A stretch of DNA of 64,000 nt from Sebastes aleutianus (Eukaryota; Chordata; Actinopteri; Perciformes; Sebastidae), in the NCBI GenBank assembly GCA_916700875.1, contig CAKAKS010000001.1:15355000-15418999 (forward strand). The letters run 5' to 3'. Within the stretch, counting starts at the first letter, position 1. Each line of letters opens with the position of its first letter. Shown piece after piece: positions 10,138 to 21,127 of the stretch. The notes beneath the pieces are model-generated. The model was not told the DNA's origin. It ran no database searches and was given only the letters and a program-made list of their open reading frames with translations. The position numbers were made by a program, and so were the translations under genes.

Positions 10138-12522
10138 ATGAAAGGACAAGCGCTGTTTTTCATCTCTCTCCTCTCGCTCGGCTCGGTTATTGGGCAGGTC
10201 AGCTACACAATACCGGAGGAAATGTCGAAAGGTTCTTTAGTCGGTAATATAGCACAAGATTTAGGATTAGAAACTAAACGTTTGACTTCTGGTAAAGCTC
10301 GAATTTATACCCGAGACAGCGACGGGTACATCGAGCTGAACAGAGAAAGAGGAGTCCTCCTCGTCAAAGAGAGAATCGACAGAGAGGCGCTCTGCAGACA
10401 GACGACGCCTTGTGCTTTACATTTTCAGATTATTTTAGAGAATCCGATGGAGTTTTACAGTGTTACCGTTCAGATCACAGACATCAATGATAACACACCA
10501 ACATTTGAAGAAGGGGAAATAAAATTCAAAATCAGTGAATCAGCAGTTATCGGGGCTAAATTTGTGCTGGAGAGGGCTGTGGATCTTGATGTTGGAATTA
10601 ATGATCTAACAAACTACGCTTTAAAACCAACTGATAATTTTGCACTGAAAGTGCACAGTAACGCAGATGGGAATAAAAACGTTGAGATGGTGCTACAGAA
10701 GCCTTTAGACAGAGAGAAACAGGAGCAGATATCTCTGGTGTTAACGGCTGTAGATGGAGGAGAGCCGCAGATGTCAGGAACAATGCTGATTGTTATTACT
10801 GTTTTAGACGCTAATGATAATGCCCCCGTTTTTACACAGCCAACATACAAAGCTACAGTTACTGAGAACTCACCTAAAGGAACAGTTGTTGCCACTGTTT
10901 CAGCCTCAGATGCAGATCAGGGTTCATACGGCAAAATAACTTATTCAATCACAAATACTTTAGATGATGTTCGAAAAGTGTTTAAGATAAATGAGGAAAA
11001 TGGTGAAGTTACTTTAATTGGAAATATTGATTTTGAAGAGTCGCGAAATTTCCAAATAAATGTACGTGCGAGTGATGATGGAGGACTCACAGATTCGTGT
11101 AAGTTAATTGTCGATGTGCAAGATGTAAATGACAACAGGCCTGAAATTAACATAATGTCGAAGTCAACTGTGATATCAGAGGATGCCAAACTCAATACTG
11201 TCGTTACGATGATAAATATTGAGGACAAGGACACTGGAGAAAACGGAAAAGTGCAATGTTTTATTAGCGAAAATGTACCATTCATTTTGAAGACCTCATC
11301 AAATAACTTCTATAGTTTAGTGACAGACAGTGATTTAGACAGAGAGAGATCCTCTGATTATAATATAACAGTGACGTGCTCTGATGAGGGAGTGCCCTCC
11401 CTCTCCAGCAGCGTCACTCTCACCTTACAGATCTCTGATGTGAATGATAACGCGCCTGTCTTTGAGAGGAGCTCATATGAGGCCTACATTGTAGAAAACA
11501 ACACACCAGGCCTCTCTGTATTCACAGTGAAAGCCAGAGACGCTGACTGGAACCAGAATGCCCGTGTTTCTTACATACTGGAGGACTCCTCTGTTAACGG
11601 AGTGCCGGTCTCCTCATATGTGTCCGTTAGTGCTGATAGTGGAATCATCCATGCAGTGCGCTCTTTTGACTACGAGCAGATCAAAGACTTCCACTTCCGC
11701 GTCAAAGCGCAGGATGGAGGTTCCCCTCCACTCAGTAGCAACGTGACTGTGAAAGTACTGATCCAGGACCAGAACGACAACCCCCCTCAGGTCCTGTACC
11801 CAGTCCAGACTGGTGGCTCTCTGGTGGCTGAAATGGTGCCTCGTTCAGCAGATGTGGGCTATCTGGTCACTAAAGTGGTGGCTGTTGATGTGGACTCTGG
11901 ACAGAATGCCTGGCTCTCCTATAAACTGCAGAAAGCCACAGACAGGGCGCTGTTTGAAGTGGGCTTACAGAATGGAGAAATAAGAACTATCCGCCAAGTC
12001 ACTGATAAAGATGCTGTGAAACAAAGACTGACTGTTATAGTGGAGGACAACGGGCAGCCCTCTCGTTCAGCTACAGTCATTGTTAACGTGGCGGTGGCGG
12101 ACAGCTTCCCTGAAGTGCTGTCTGAGTTCACTGACTTTACACACGACAAGGAGTACAATGACAACCTGACTTTTTACTTAGTGTTGGCTCTGGCTGTAGT
12201 CTCCTTCCTCTTCATCACGTGTTTAGTGGTTATTATATCAGTGAAGATCTACAGGTGGAGACAGTCTCGCGTCCTGTATCACTCCAGTCTCCCTGTGATT
12301 CCATATTATCCACCACGTTACTCAGACACTTTGGGGACAGGGACTCTCCAACACGTGTACAACTACGAGGTGTGCAGGACGACTGACTCCAGAAAGAGTG
12401 ACTGTAAGTTCGGAGGAGCCGGTAGTCAGAACGTGCTGATAATGGACCCCAGTTCTACAGGGACGATGCAGCGGATACAGAGTGAGAAGAGCATCCTGGA
12501 TGAACCAGACTCTCCTCTAGAG
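10138..12522 (+). CDS. pcdhg: V4: protocadherin variable exon, B type, intact
   Basis: 795 codons. B-type N-terminus: signal peptide MKGQALFFISLLSLGSVIGQ, then LETKRLTSGKARIYTRD in EC1 and the loop CRQTTPC. It starts at the ATG in AGAACAATGAAA. EC2 begins with an unusual acidic patch (TFEEGEIKF). EC3 carries the DVRKVFKINEENGEV segment that is frameshifted in V5 and V7, so V4 is the intact reference for the B type. The variable part ends at RERSSDYN; the shared 3' half has GLSVF and SGIIH as small private changes. The donor is GAG|GTCAGT with a stop two codons beyond. The whole module including its 1.2-kb upstream region is repeated as V5 and V7. Confidence 0.95.
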
Positions 12523-12617
12523 GTCAGTTAAATAATGTAGCTTCGTGTCTGTGCCTTAATTTCTCTGTCAGTGTTTAGTTGCATTGATAGTGAACTGTTG
12601 CAGCTACTTCCGCATTT

Positions 12618-12638
12618 TTCAGAACCATGGACAGCATC
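12618..12638 (+). promoter_or_regulatory. RE1/NRSE-like site
   Basis: TTCAGAACC, AT, GGACAGCATC; same as in I3 and I6, about 95 bp after the V4 donor. Confidence 0.65.
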
Positions 12639-12733
12639 CCATTATCTACAATCTCAGTCTATGATAGGCTGTATATTATTTCACACGCACCTTACTTCGG
12701 TTTAGTTGCAGTGTGTGTTTAAGTGGACTGATA

Positions 12734-12745
12734 TCTCCCTTAGAG
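12734..12745 (+). other. Fossil end of a lost variable exon
   Basis: TCTCCCTTAGAG|GTTAGACT, as in I3 and I6; no exon upstream. Confidence 0.5.
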
Positions 12746-13083
12746 GTTAGACTACTTTAATCATGTTTTTATACAGACTGATTTAATAGTACACATTTTT
12801 GAATGAGTCTTGGTGAAGGTATTTGATTGAATATCCAACAGGCTGTTTTGATATTTGGATATTTTTATTTTGCTTTAGTGCAGATTGAGCATATAGTACA
12901 AGTATTTACTGAATGCTTATTATGGACATGGTTTCATAATGAACATTAATGTATTTTTTTGACAAAACATCAGTCACACTTTAAATTTCTTACGTTAAAA
13001 ATGGTACTTGCAATATTTTATCTCTATGAAAGGACTTGTGATGGTCAAAAGTGTTAATAGTGTCGTTTTTAGACTTTAATTGT

Positions 13084-13104
13084 TTCAGGGCCTTGGACAG
13101 CGAC
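13084..13104 (+). promoter_or_regulatory. RE1/NRSE-like site
   Basis: TTCAGGGCC, TT, GGACAGCGAC. The left half has one change relative to the I3 copy; the right half is intact. Confidence 0.7.
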
Positions 13105-13426
13105 ATCTCAGCTTCACCTCCATTTCCTCCCAAAGTTATTACTTTAATCGTTTAGTACTTCTTTCTTAATCTCTATAATATATTCTATATACGTGTTTTT
13201 TTATACTTTTATTCAGATGTGGTTCATGTTTCTCTGGACACTTTTTTATGGCTGAAGTTTCAAACAAAAGTGAGAGATTATAACCATAAATACTTCTGAA
13301 GTGGCGACTCATCGTTTGCAATGTTGCTTATTTGGCTATTATTACCTTATTTCAAGTTGCACTTCCCTAACAGTGACGTTTGCTGGACAGATTAGTTCAT
13401 GTTGGTTTTCTGCAGTTTTGTATTTT

Positions 13427-13452
13427 GAACTCTTAGGGCCGCTGTTGACCAG
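13427..13452 (+). promoter_or_regulatory. CSE (CGCT box) promoter element of V5
   Basis: CGCT at 13440-13443, 281 bp before the ATG. The promoter looks as intact as that of V4 although the exon behind it is broken. Confidence 0.85.
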
Positions 13453-13720
13453 AGTGTGCAGTGTGCACGGCTGAGAGTAGGGCTGTAGCAGCACCTCCCA
13501 TGTTACACCACCATAAAGAAGAGAGAACACGACGGGTAACAACGCACTTCTGGAGTATGTAGAATATCTGATAACAGACACGACGACCTCCGAGACTTTT
13601 CTTTTTCTCTGTGTGGATTATACAGCTGAGAACTTGATATTTGACATTGGAGTGGATTGCTGTTTATGGGATCTATAACCGGACTGTCGAACCTCGCTGA
13701 GAAAACACCCGGATAGAACA

Positions 13721-16108
13721 ATGAAAGGACAAGCGCTGTTTTTCATCTCTCTCCTCTCGCTCGGCTCGGTTATTGGGCAGGTCAGCTACACAATACCGGA
13801 GGAAATGTCGAAAGGCTCTTTAGTCGGTAATATAGCACAAGATTTAGGATTAGAAACTAAACGTTTGACTTCTGGTAAAGCTCGAATTTATACCCGAGAC
13901 AGCGACGGGTACATCGAGCTGAACAGAGAAAGAGGAGTCCTCCTCGTCAAAGAGAGAATCGACAGAGAGGCGCTCTGCAGACAGACGACGCCTTGTGCTT
14001 TACATTTTCAGATTATTTTGGAGAATCCGATGGAGTTTTACAGTGTTACCGTTCAGATCACAGATATCAACGATAATGCACCAACATTTGAAAAAAATGA
14101 AATCGATTTTAAAATAAGTGAGTCAGCAGTGATCGGGGCCAAATTTGCGCTGGAGAGAGCTGAGGATCTTGATGTTGGAATTAATGATCTTCAAAGGTAC
14201 GAACTAAAACCAACTGATAATTTTGCTCTGAAGCTCCACGATGACGCAGATGGGAATAAAAACGTTGAGATGGTGCTACAGAAGCCTTTAGACAGAGAGA
14301 AACAGGAGCAGATATCTCTGGTGTTAACGGCTGTAGATGGAGGAGAGCCGCAGATGTCAGGAACAATGCTGATTGTTATTACAGTCTTAGACATCAATGA
14401 TAATGCCCCCGTTTTTACACAGCCAACATACAAAGCTACAGTTACTGAGAACTCACCTAAAGGAACAGTTGTTGCCACTGTTTCAGCCTCAGATGCAGAT
14501 CAGGGTTCATACGGTAAAATAACGTATTCGATAACAAATACATTTAGATGATGTTCGAAAAGTGTTTAAGATAAATGAGGAAAATGGTGAAGTTAGTTTA
14601 ATTGGAAATATTGACTTTGAGGAATCGCGAAATTTTCGAATAAATGTACGTGCTAGTGACGATGGAGGACTCACAGAAACGTGTAAGCTAATTATTGATG
14701 TGCAAGATGTAAATGACAACAAGCCTGAAATTAACATAATGTCGAAGTCAACTGTGATATCAGAGGATGCTAAACTCAATACAGTCGTTACAATGATAAA
14801 TATTGAGGACAAGGACACTGGACAAAACGGAGAAGTGCAATGTTTTATTAGCGAAAATGTACCATTCATTTTAAAGACCTCATCAAATAATTTCTATAGC
14901 TTGGTAACAGACAGTGATTTAGACAGAGAGAGATCGCTTCTCAGTATAATATAACAGTGACGTGCTCTGATGAGGGAGTGCCCTCCCTCTCCAGCAGCGT
15001 CACTCTCACCTTACAGATCTCTGATGTGAATGATAACGCGCCTGTCTTTGAGAGGAGCTCATATGAGGCCTACATTGTAGAAAACAACACACCAGGCCTC
15101 TCTATATTCACAGTGAAAGCCAGAGACGCTGACTGGAACCAGAATGCCCGTGTTTCTTACATACTGGATGACTCCTCTGTTAACGGAGTGCCAGTCTCCT
15201 CATATGTGTCCGTTAGTGCTGATAGTGGAGTCATCCATGCAGTGCGCTCTTTTGACTACGAGCAGATCAAAGACTTCCACTTCCGCGTCAAAGCGCAGGA
15301 TGGAGGTTCCCCTCCACTCAGTAGCAACGTTACTGTGAAAGTACTGATCCAGGACCAGAACGACAACCCCCCTCAGGTCCTGTACCCAGTCCAGACTGGT
15401 GGCTCTCTGGTGGCTGAAATGGTGCCTCGTTCAGCAGATGTGGGCTATCTGGTCACTAAAGTGGTGGCTGTTGATGTGGACTCTGGACAGAATGCCTGGC
15501 TCTCCTATAAACTGCAGAAAGCCACAGACAGGGCGCTGTTTGAAGTGGGCTTACAGAATGGAGAAATAAGAACTATCCGCCAAGTCACTGATAAAGATGT
15601 TGTGAAACAAAGACTGACTGTTATAGTGGAGGACAACGGGCAGCCCTCTCGTTCAGCTACAGTCATTGTTAACGTGGCGGTGGCGGACAGCTTCCCTGAA
15701 GTTCTGTCTGAGTTCACTGACTTTACACACGACAAGGAGTACAATGACAACCTGACTTTTTACTTAGTGTTGGCTCTGGCTGTAGTCTCCTTCCTCTTCA
15801 TCACGTGTTTAGTGGTTATTATATCAGTGAAGATCTACAGGTGGAGACAGTCTCGCGTCCTGTATCACTCCAGTCTCCCTGTGATTCCATATTATCCACC
15901 ACGTTACTCAGACACTTTGGGGACAGGGACTCTCCAACACGTGTACAACTACGAGGTGTGCAGGACGACTGACTCCAGAAAGAGTGACTGTAAGTTCGGA
16001 GGAGCCGGTAGTCAGAACGTGCTGATAATGGACCCCAGTTCTACAGGGACGATGCAGCGGATACAGAGTGAGAAGAGCATCCTGGATGAACCAGACTCTC
16101 CTCTAGAG
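13721..16108 (+). pseudogene. pcdhg: V5: protocadherin variable exon, B type, two frameshifts
   Basis: A B-type exon very close to V4, with intact promoter, signal peptide, EC1 and EC2. One extra base within 14542-14545 (ATTTAGATGA where V4 has CTTTAGATGA) shifts the frame near residue 274 in EC3 and gives a TGA at 14549-14551. The shifted frame stays open to 14954. There two extra bases at about 14929-14934 (GAGAGAGATCGCTTCT) shift it again, and the original frame resumes through EC5, EC6, membrane span and tail to the GAG|GTCGGT donor. The exon is 2,388 bp, exactly 3 longer than the 2,385-bp intact exons, which fits +1 and +2. As written it would give a secreted EC1-EC2 plus partial EC3 fragment. 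Private changes in the 3' half include VSYILDDSS. A sequencing error cannot be excluded for the first break. Confidence 0.88.
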
Positions 16109-16224
16109 GTCGGTTAAATGATTCATAATTCTTCACAAACTTGCAATGCATTCATTATATTGTATTCTTAGATTACAGACATTACTTGGCTTTATGGCGT
16201 CTCACTGCCTGCTCAGGGGGCATT

Positions 16225-16252
16225 TTCAGTGCCACTAGTGATGGACAGCTCC
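16225..16252 (+). promoter_or_regulatory. Expanded-gap RE1/NRSE-like site (weakened)
   Basis: TTCAGTGCC, nine bases, GGACAGCTCC; two changes in the left half relative to the I1 and I2 copies. Confidence 0.35.
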
Positions 16253-16478
16253 TCTAAGAGTTGAGCCAGTTAACTGAATTGAGAAAGAGTCAGTAAGGAA
16301 AATACCCACCATAAAAGACCTACTCTGATGCTGATACTTGCAATTGAAATAGCAAGTTCCATGTTTGTGCTTTCTCGGGGGAGTTACTAAAGATTGGGTG
16401 AATTGCACTGATTGTAATCTTAGATTACAGATATTACTTGGCTTCATTGCGTGTCTCACTGCCTGCTCGGTGGGCATT

Positions 16479-16506
16479 TTCAGCACCACTAGTTATGGAC
16501 AGCTCT
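16479..16506 (+). promoter_or_regulatory. Expanded-gap RE1/NRSE-like site
   Basis: TTCAGCACC, nine bases, GGACAGCTCT; the left half is perfect. Confidence 0.5.
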
Positions 16507-16812
16507 TCTCAAAGTTGAGCAAGTTAACTTACATTAAGAGTCATAAAAGACCTACTTTTGATACTGATACTTGTTACCAACCTGTAATCTTGTTGTTTGT
16601 ACTGCATTTTCTTGGGTCTGTTGTAATTAGAAAATGTGTATGGACTTGTTGCTTCGAGCTAGGTGTTTTTTTTTTTTCGTTTGTGTGTGTGGAGAGACAC
16701 ATCAAATGAATTTTCCATAGAAAGTTTTCAACATATTTCCCAGTCTCTTCATGGCATCATGTTATTCGAAAAGATTTCTGGTAGTTTTGGCTGTAATTCA
16801 GAGTTGATTCAC

Positions 16813-16833
16813 TTCAGAACTGCGGACAGCAAC
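16813..16833 (+). promoter_or_regulatory. RE1/NRSE-like site, canonical spacing
   Basis: TTCAGAACT, GC, GGACAGCAAC; one change in the right half relative to I1 and I2. Confidence 0.65.
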
Positions 16834-17251
16834 ATATATAGTACAGCCACTTGTTTAACCAGTCTGTCAACTGCTGTTTCAGCAGTTTTAATATCATTTT
16901 TTTTCCTCTTTTCTTCTCAGTATTTGTCAATTATTATCATTCTATAGAGGAAACCTTTTATTTTTTTGAGATATGTTTCTCATTCCTATCTTTCATTTGT
17001 ATTTTATATTCACTCTTATCTCTCACACATCTGCAACATCTGATTAACACGGTGTGCTTCATTGTTTATATATTATATTTAAATACATTATTATAATGAC
17101 CTAAACAGTTAACGTGATGGTTTTCAATAATGTCTTTATGTCGTTTGTGAATTCCAAGTTATTTCTTTATTATTGTAACTAAATTCCCATATGGTTTACA
17201 GTGAGTTCTTGTGAGCTGAATTTTAGTCTGTTTTCTGCAGTTTTATAATAT

Positions 17252-17276
17252 GGACTCTTAGGGCCGCTGTTGACCA
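17252..17276 (+). promoter_or_regulatory. CSE (CGCT box) promoter element of V6
   Basis: CGCT at 17265-17268, 289 bp before the ATG; the same box and spacing as V2 and V3. Confidence 0.85.
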
Positions 17277-17553
17277 GAGTGTTGATGAATGAGAGCAGGG
17301 TTATAGCAGCACCTCCCATGTAACATCGACACAGTACAGAGAGAACACGACGGGTAGAGGACGGACCATTCTGGTTGTGGAATATTTTGTAAAAGAAAAG
17401 GACAAATTTCGATCTGCAAGAGATTTGCTTCAGATGACTGGGTTATGCTGCTGTTCATTTGAGATTTAACATTGGAATCTGACGGGTATCTGTTTTTGTT
17501 TGGAGTATAAGTCGACTGTGGAGCCTTACTGGGGAAAATCATCGGATAGAACA

Positions 17554-19938
17554 ATGAATCTGCAAGTACTGCTGTTTATCTGTCTTCTTTCCCTCGACTC
17601 AGTGTTTGGGCAGGTCAGCTACTCTATTCCGGAGGAAATGGCGAAAGGCTCTTTAGTGGGCAACATAGTGCAAGATTTAGGTTTAGAAATAAAGCGTTTG
17701 ATATCAGGTAAAGCTAAGATCTATACGAGGAACAATGACGGATACATCGAGCTGAACAGAGAAAGAGGAGTCCTCCTCGTCAAAGAGAGAATCGACAGAG
17801 AGGTGCTGTGTACAGAGACGGCGCTCTGTGCTTTACATTTTCAGATTATTTTAGAGAATCCGATGGAGTTTTACAGTGTTACCGTTCAGATCACAGATAT
17901 CAACGATAATGCACCAGCATTTGAAAAAAATGAGATGAAATTCAAAATTAGTGAGTCAGCGGTGATCGGGGCAAAATTTGTGCTGGAGAGGGCTGTGGAT
18001 CTTGATGTTGGAATTAATGATCTAAAAAGCTACGAATTAAAACCAACTGATAATTTTGCTCTGAAACTGCGCAATAACGCAGATGGGAATAAAAACGTTG
18101 AGATGGTGCTACAGAAGCCTTTAGACAGAGAGAAACAAGAGCAGATATCTCTGGTGTTGACGGCTGTAGATGGAGGAGAGCCGCAGATGTCAGGAACAAT
18201 GCTGATTGTGATTACAGTTTTAGACGCTAATGATAATGCCCCCGTTTTTACACAGGCAACATACAAAGCTACAGTTACTGAGAACTCACCTAAAGGAACA
18301 GTTGTTGCCACTGTTTCAGCCTCAGATGCAGATCATGGCTCAAACGGTAAAATAGCATATTCTATAACAAATACATTAGACAATGTCAGGAAAATGTTTG
18401 AGGTAAATGAGGAAAACGGCGAAATTACATTAATTGGAAATATTGACTTCGAAAAGTCAAAACACTTTCAAATAAATTTACTTGCTAGTGACGATGGAGG
18501 ACTCACAGATTCGTGTAAGTTAATTGTTGATGTGCAAGATGTAAATGACAACAGGCCTGAAATTAACATAATGTCGAAGTCAACTGTGATATCAGAGGAT
18601 GCTAAACTCAATACAGTCGTTACAATGATAAATATTGAGGACCTAGACTCAGGAGAAAACGGTAACGTGCAATGTTTTATTAGCGACAATGTACCCTTCA
18701 TTTTAAAGACATCAGCAAATAATTTCTATAGTTTAGTGACAGACAGTGATTTAGACAGAGAGATCGCTTCTCAGTATAATATAACAGTGACGTGCTCTGA
18801 TGAGGGAGTGCCCTCCCTCTCCAGCAGCGTCACTCTCACATTACAGATCTCTGATGTGAATGATAACGCGCCTGTCTTTGAGAGGAGCTCATATGAGGCG
18901 TACATTGTAGAAAACAACACACCAGGCCTCTCTATATTCACAGTGAAAGCCAGAGACGCTGACTGGAACCAGAATGCCCGTGTTTCTTACATACTGGAGG
19001 ACTCCTCTGTTAACGGAGTGCCAGTCTCCTCATATGTGTCCGTTAGTGCTGATAGTGGAGTCATCCATGCAGTGCGCTCTTTTGACTACGAGCAGATCAA
19101 ATACTTCCACTTCCGCGTCAAAGCGCAGGATGGAGGTTCCCCTCCACTCAGTAGTAACGTGACTGTGAAAGTACTGATCCAGGACCAGAACGACAACCCT
19201 CCTCAGGTCCTGTACCCAGTCCAGACTGGTGGCTCTCTGGTGGCTGAAATGGTGCCTCGTTCAGCAGATGTGGGCTATCTGGTCACTAAAGTGGTGGCTG
19301 TTGATGTGGACTCTGGACAGAATGCCTGGCTCTCCTATAAACTGCAGAAAGCCACAGACAGGGCGCTGTTTGAAGTGGGCTTACAGAATGGAGAAATAAG
19401 AACTATCCGCCAAGTCACTGATAAAGATGCTGTGAAACAAAGACTGACTGTTATAGTGGAGGACAACGGGCAGCCCTCTCGTTCAGCTACAGTCATTGTT
19501 AACGTGGCGGTGGCGGACAGCTTCCCTGAAGTTCTGTCTGAGTTCACTGACTTTACACACGACAAGGAGTACAATGACAACCTGACTTTTTACTTAGTGT
19601 TGGCTCTGGCTGTAGTCTCCTTCCTCTTCATCACGTGTTTAGTGGTTATTATATCAGTGAAGATCTACAGGTGGAGACAGTCTCGCGTCCTGTATCACTC
19701 CAGTCTCCCTGTGATTCCATATTATCCACCACGTTACTCAGACACTTTGGGGACAGGGACTCTCCAACACGTGTACAACTACGAGGTGTGCAGGACGACT
19801 GACTCCAGAAAGAGTGACTGTAAGTTTGGAGGAGCCGGTAGTCAGAACGTGCTGATAATGGACCCCAGTTCTACAGGGACGATGCAGCGGATACAGAGTG
19901 AGAAGAGCATCCTGGACGAACCAGACTCTCCTCTAGAG
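17554..19938 (+). CDS. pcdhg: V6: protocadherin variable exon, A type, intact
   Basis: 795 codons. The frame extends upstream only to a TTG; the real start is the ATG in AGAACAATGAAT. Signal peptide MNLQVLLFICLLSLDSVFGQ differs at three or four places from V3. EC1 is A type (CTETALC). EC2 reads DLKSYELKPTDNFALKLRN, which is closer to V8 than to V2 or V3. EC3 has DHGSNGKIAYSI. The variable part ends at REIASQYN. In the shared half it has a private D-to-Y change (QIKYFHF) in EC5. The A-type module is here flanked on both sides by B-type exons (V5, V7), so the A and B modules are interleaved rather than in blocks. Donor GAG|GTCAGT. Confidence 0.95.
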
Positions 19939-20033
19939 GTCAGTTAAATAATGTAGCTCCGTCTCTGTGCCTTCATTTCTCTGTCAGTGCTTGGTTGCAA
20001 TGATAGTAAGCTGTTGCAGCTATTTCCGCATTT

Positions 20034-20054
20034 TTCAGAACCATGGACAGCATC
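20034..20054 (+). promoter_or_regulatory. RE1/NRSE-like site
   Basis: TTCAGAACC, AT, GGACAGCATC, unchanged although the surrounding sequence has drifted from I3 and I4. Confidence 0.65.
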
Positions 20055-20143
20055 CCATTATCTACATTCTCAGTCAATGATAGGTTGTGTATTATTTCAC
20101 ACTCACGTTACTTTTATTTAGTTGCATTGTGTGATGACTGATA

Positions 20144-20155
20144 TCTCCCTTAGAG
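20144..20155 (+). other. Fossil end of a lost variable exon
   Basis: TCTCCCTTAGAG|GTTAGACTGCTTTAAC; the part after the donor matches the sequence after the real V7 donor (GTTAGACTGCTTTAAC) for 16 bases. Confidence 0.6.
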
Positions 20156-20491
20156 GTTAGACTGCTTTAACTTTGTTTTTATACAGACTGATTTAACAGT
20201 ACACCTTTTAGAACGAGTTTTGTTTTTTATTTAATATCCAACTGTCCATTTTGCTATTTGGATACAGTATTACTATTTTGCTTTAGTGCAGATTGAGCAT
20301 ATAGTACAAGTATTTACTGAATGCTTATTATACAAATGGTTTCATATGAACATTAATCTTTTTTTTCCGCCCAAAATCAGTGTCACTTTGAATTTTTTAC
20401 CTTAAAAATGGTACCTGCAATATTTGTATCTGCATGAAAGGACTTGTGATGGTCAGTAGTGTTAGTAGTGCCGTTTTTAGACTTTAATCAT

Positions 20492-20512
20492 TTCAGGACC
20501 TTGGACAGCGAT
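20492..20512 (+). promoter_or_regulatory. RE1/NRSE-like site
   Basis: TTCAGGACC, TT, GGACAGCGAT; about 340 bp before the V7 CSE. Confidence 0.7.
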
Positions 20513-20834
20513 ATCTCAGCTTCGCCTCCATTTCCTCCCAAAGTTATTACTTTAATCTTTTAGTACTTCTTTCTTAATCTTTATAATATATTCTATATAC
20601 GTGTTTTTTTATACCTTTATTCAGATGTGGTTCATGTTTCTCTGGACACATTTTTATGGCTGATGTTTCAAACAAAAGTGAGAGATTATAACCATAAATA
20701 CTTCTGAAGTGGCGACTCATCGTTTGCAATGTTGCTTATTTGGCTATTATTACCTTATTTCAAGTTGCACTTCCCTAACAGTGACGTTTGCTGGACAGAT
20801 TAGTTCATGTTGGTTTTCTGCAGTTTTGTATTTT

Positions 20835-20860
20835 GAACTCTTAGGGCCGCTGTTGACCAG
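20835..20860 (+). promoter_or_regulatory. CSE (CGCT box) promoter element of V7
   Basis: CGCT at 20848-20851, 280 bp before the ATG; unchanged relative to V4 despite the frameshift in the exon. Confidence 0.85.
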
Positions 20861-21127
20861 AGTGTGCAGTGTGCACGGCTGAGAGTAGGGCTGTAGCAGC
20901 ACCTCCCATGTTACACCACCATAAAGAAGAGAGAACACGACGGATAACAACGCACTTCTGGAGTATGTAGAATATCTGATAACAGACACAACGACCTCCG
21001 AGACTTTTCTTTTCTCTGTGTGGATTATACAGCTGAGATCTTGATATTTGACATTGGAGTGGAATCCTGTTTACTGGATCTATAACCGGACTGTCGAACC
21101 TCGCTGAGAAAACACCCGGATAGAACA

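Larger units (their letters stand above)
12523..13720. other. Intergenic interval I4 (V4 to V5)
   Basis: No gene seen. Same order as I3: RE1 (12618), fossil exon end (12734), RE1 (13084), CSE (13427), leader. Differs from I3 by scattered single bases and a small deletion before the CSE. Confidence 0.85.
16109..17553. other. Intergenic interval I5 (V5 to V6)
   Basis: No gene seen. Two copies of the block with expanded RE1-like sites (16225, 16479), a T-rich stretch, a canonical RE1 (16813), CSE (17252) and the V6 leader; closest relative is I2. Confidence 0.85.
19939..21127. other. Intergenic interval I6 (V6 to V7)
   Basis: No gene seen. Same plan as I3 and I4 but more diverged in its first half: RE1 (20034), fossil exon end (20144), RE1 (20492), CSE (20835), leader. 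Confidence 0.85.
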
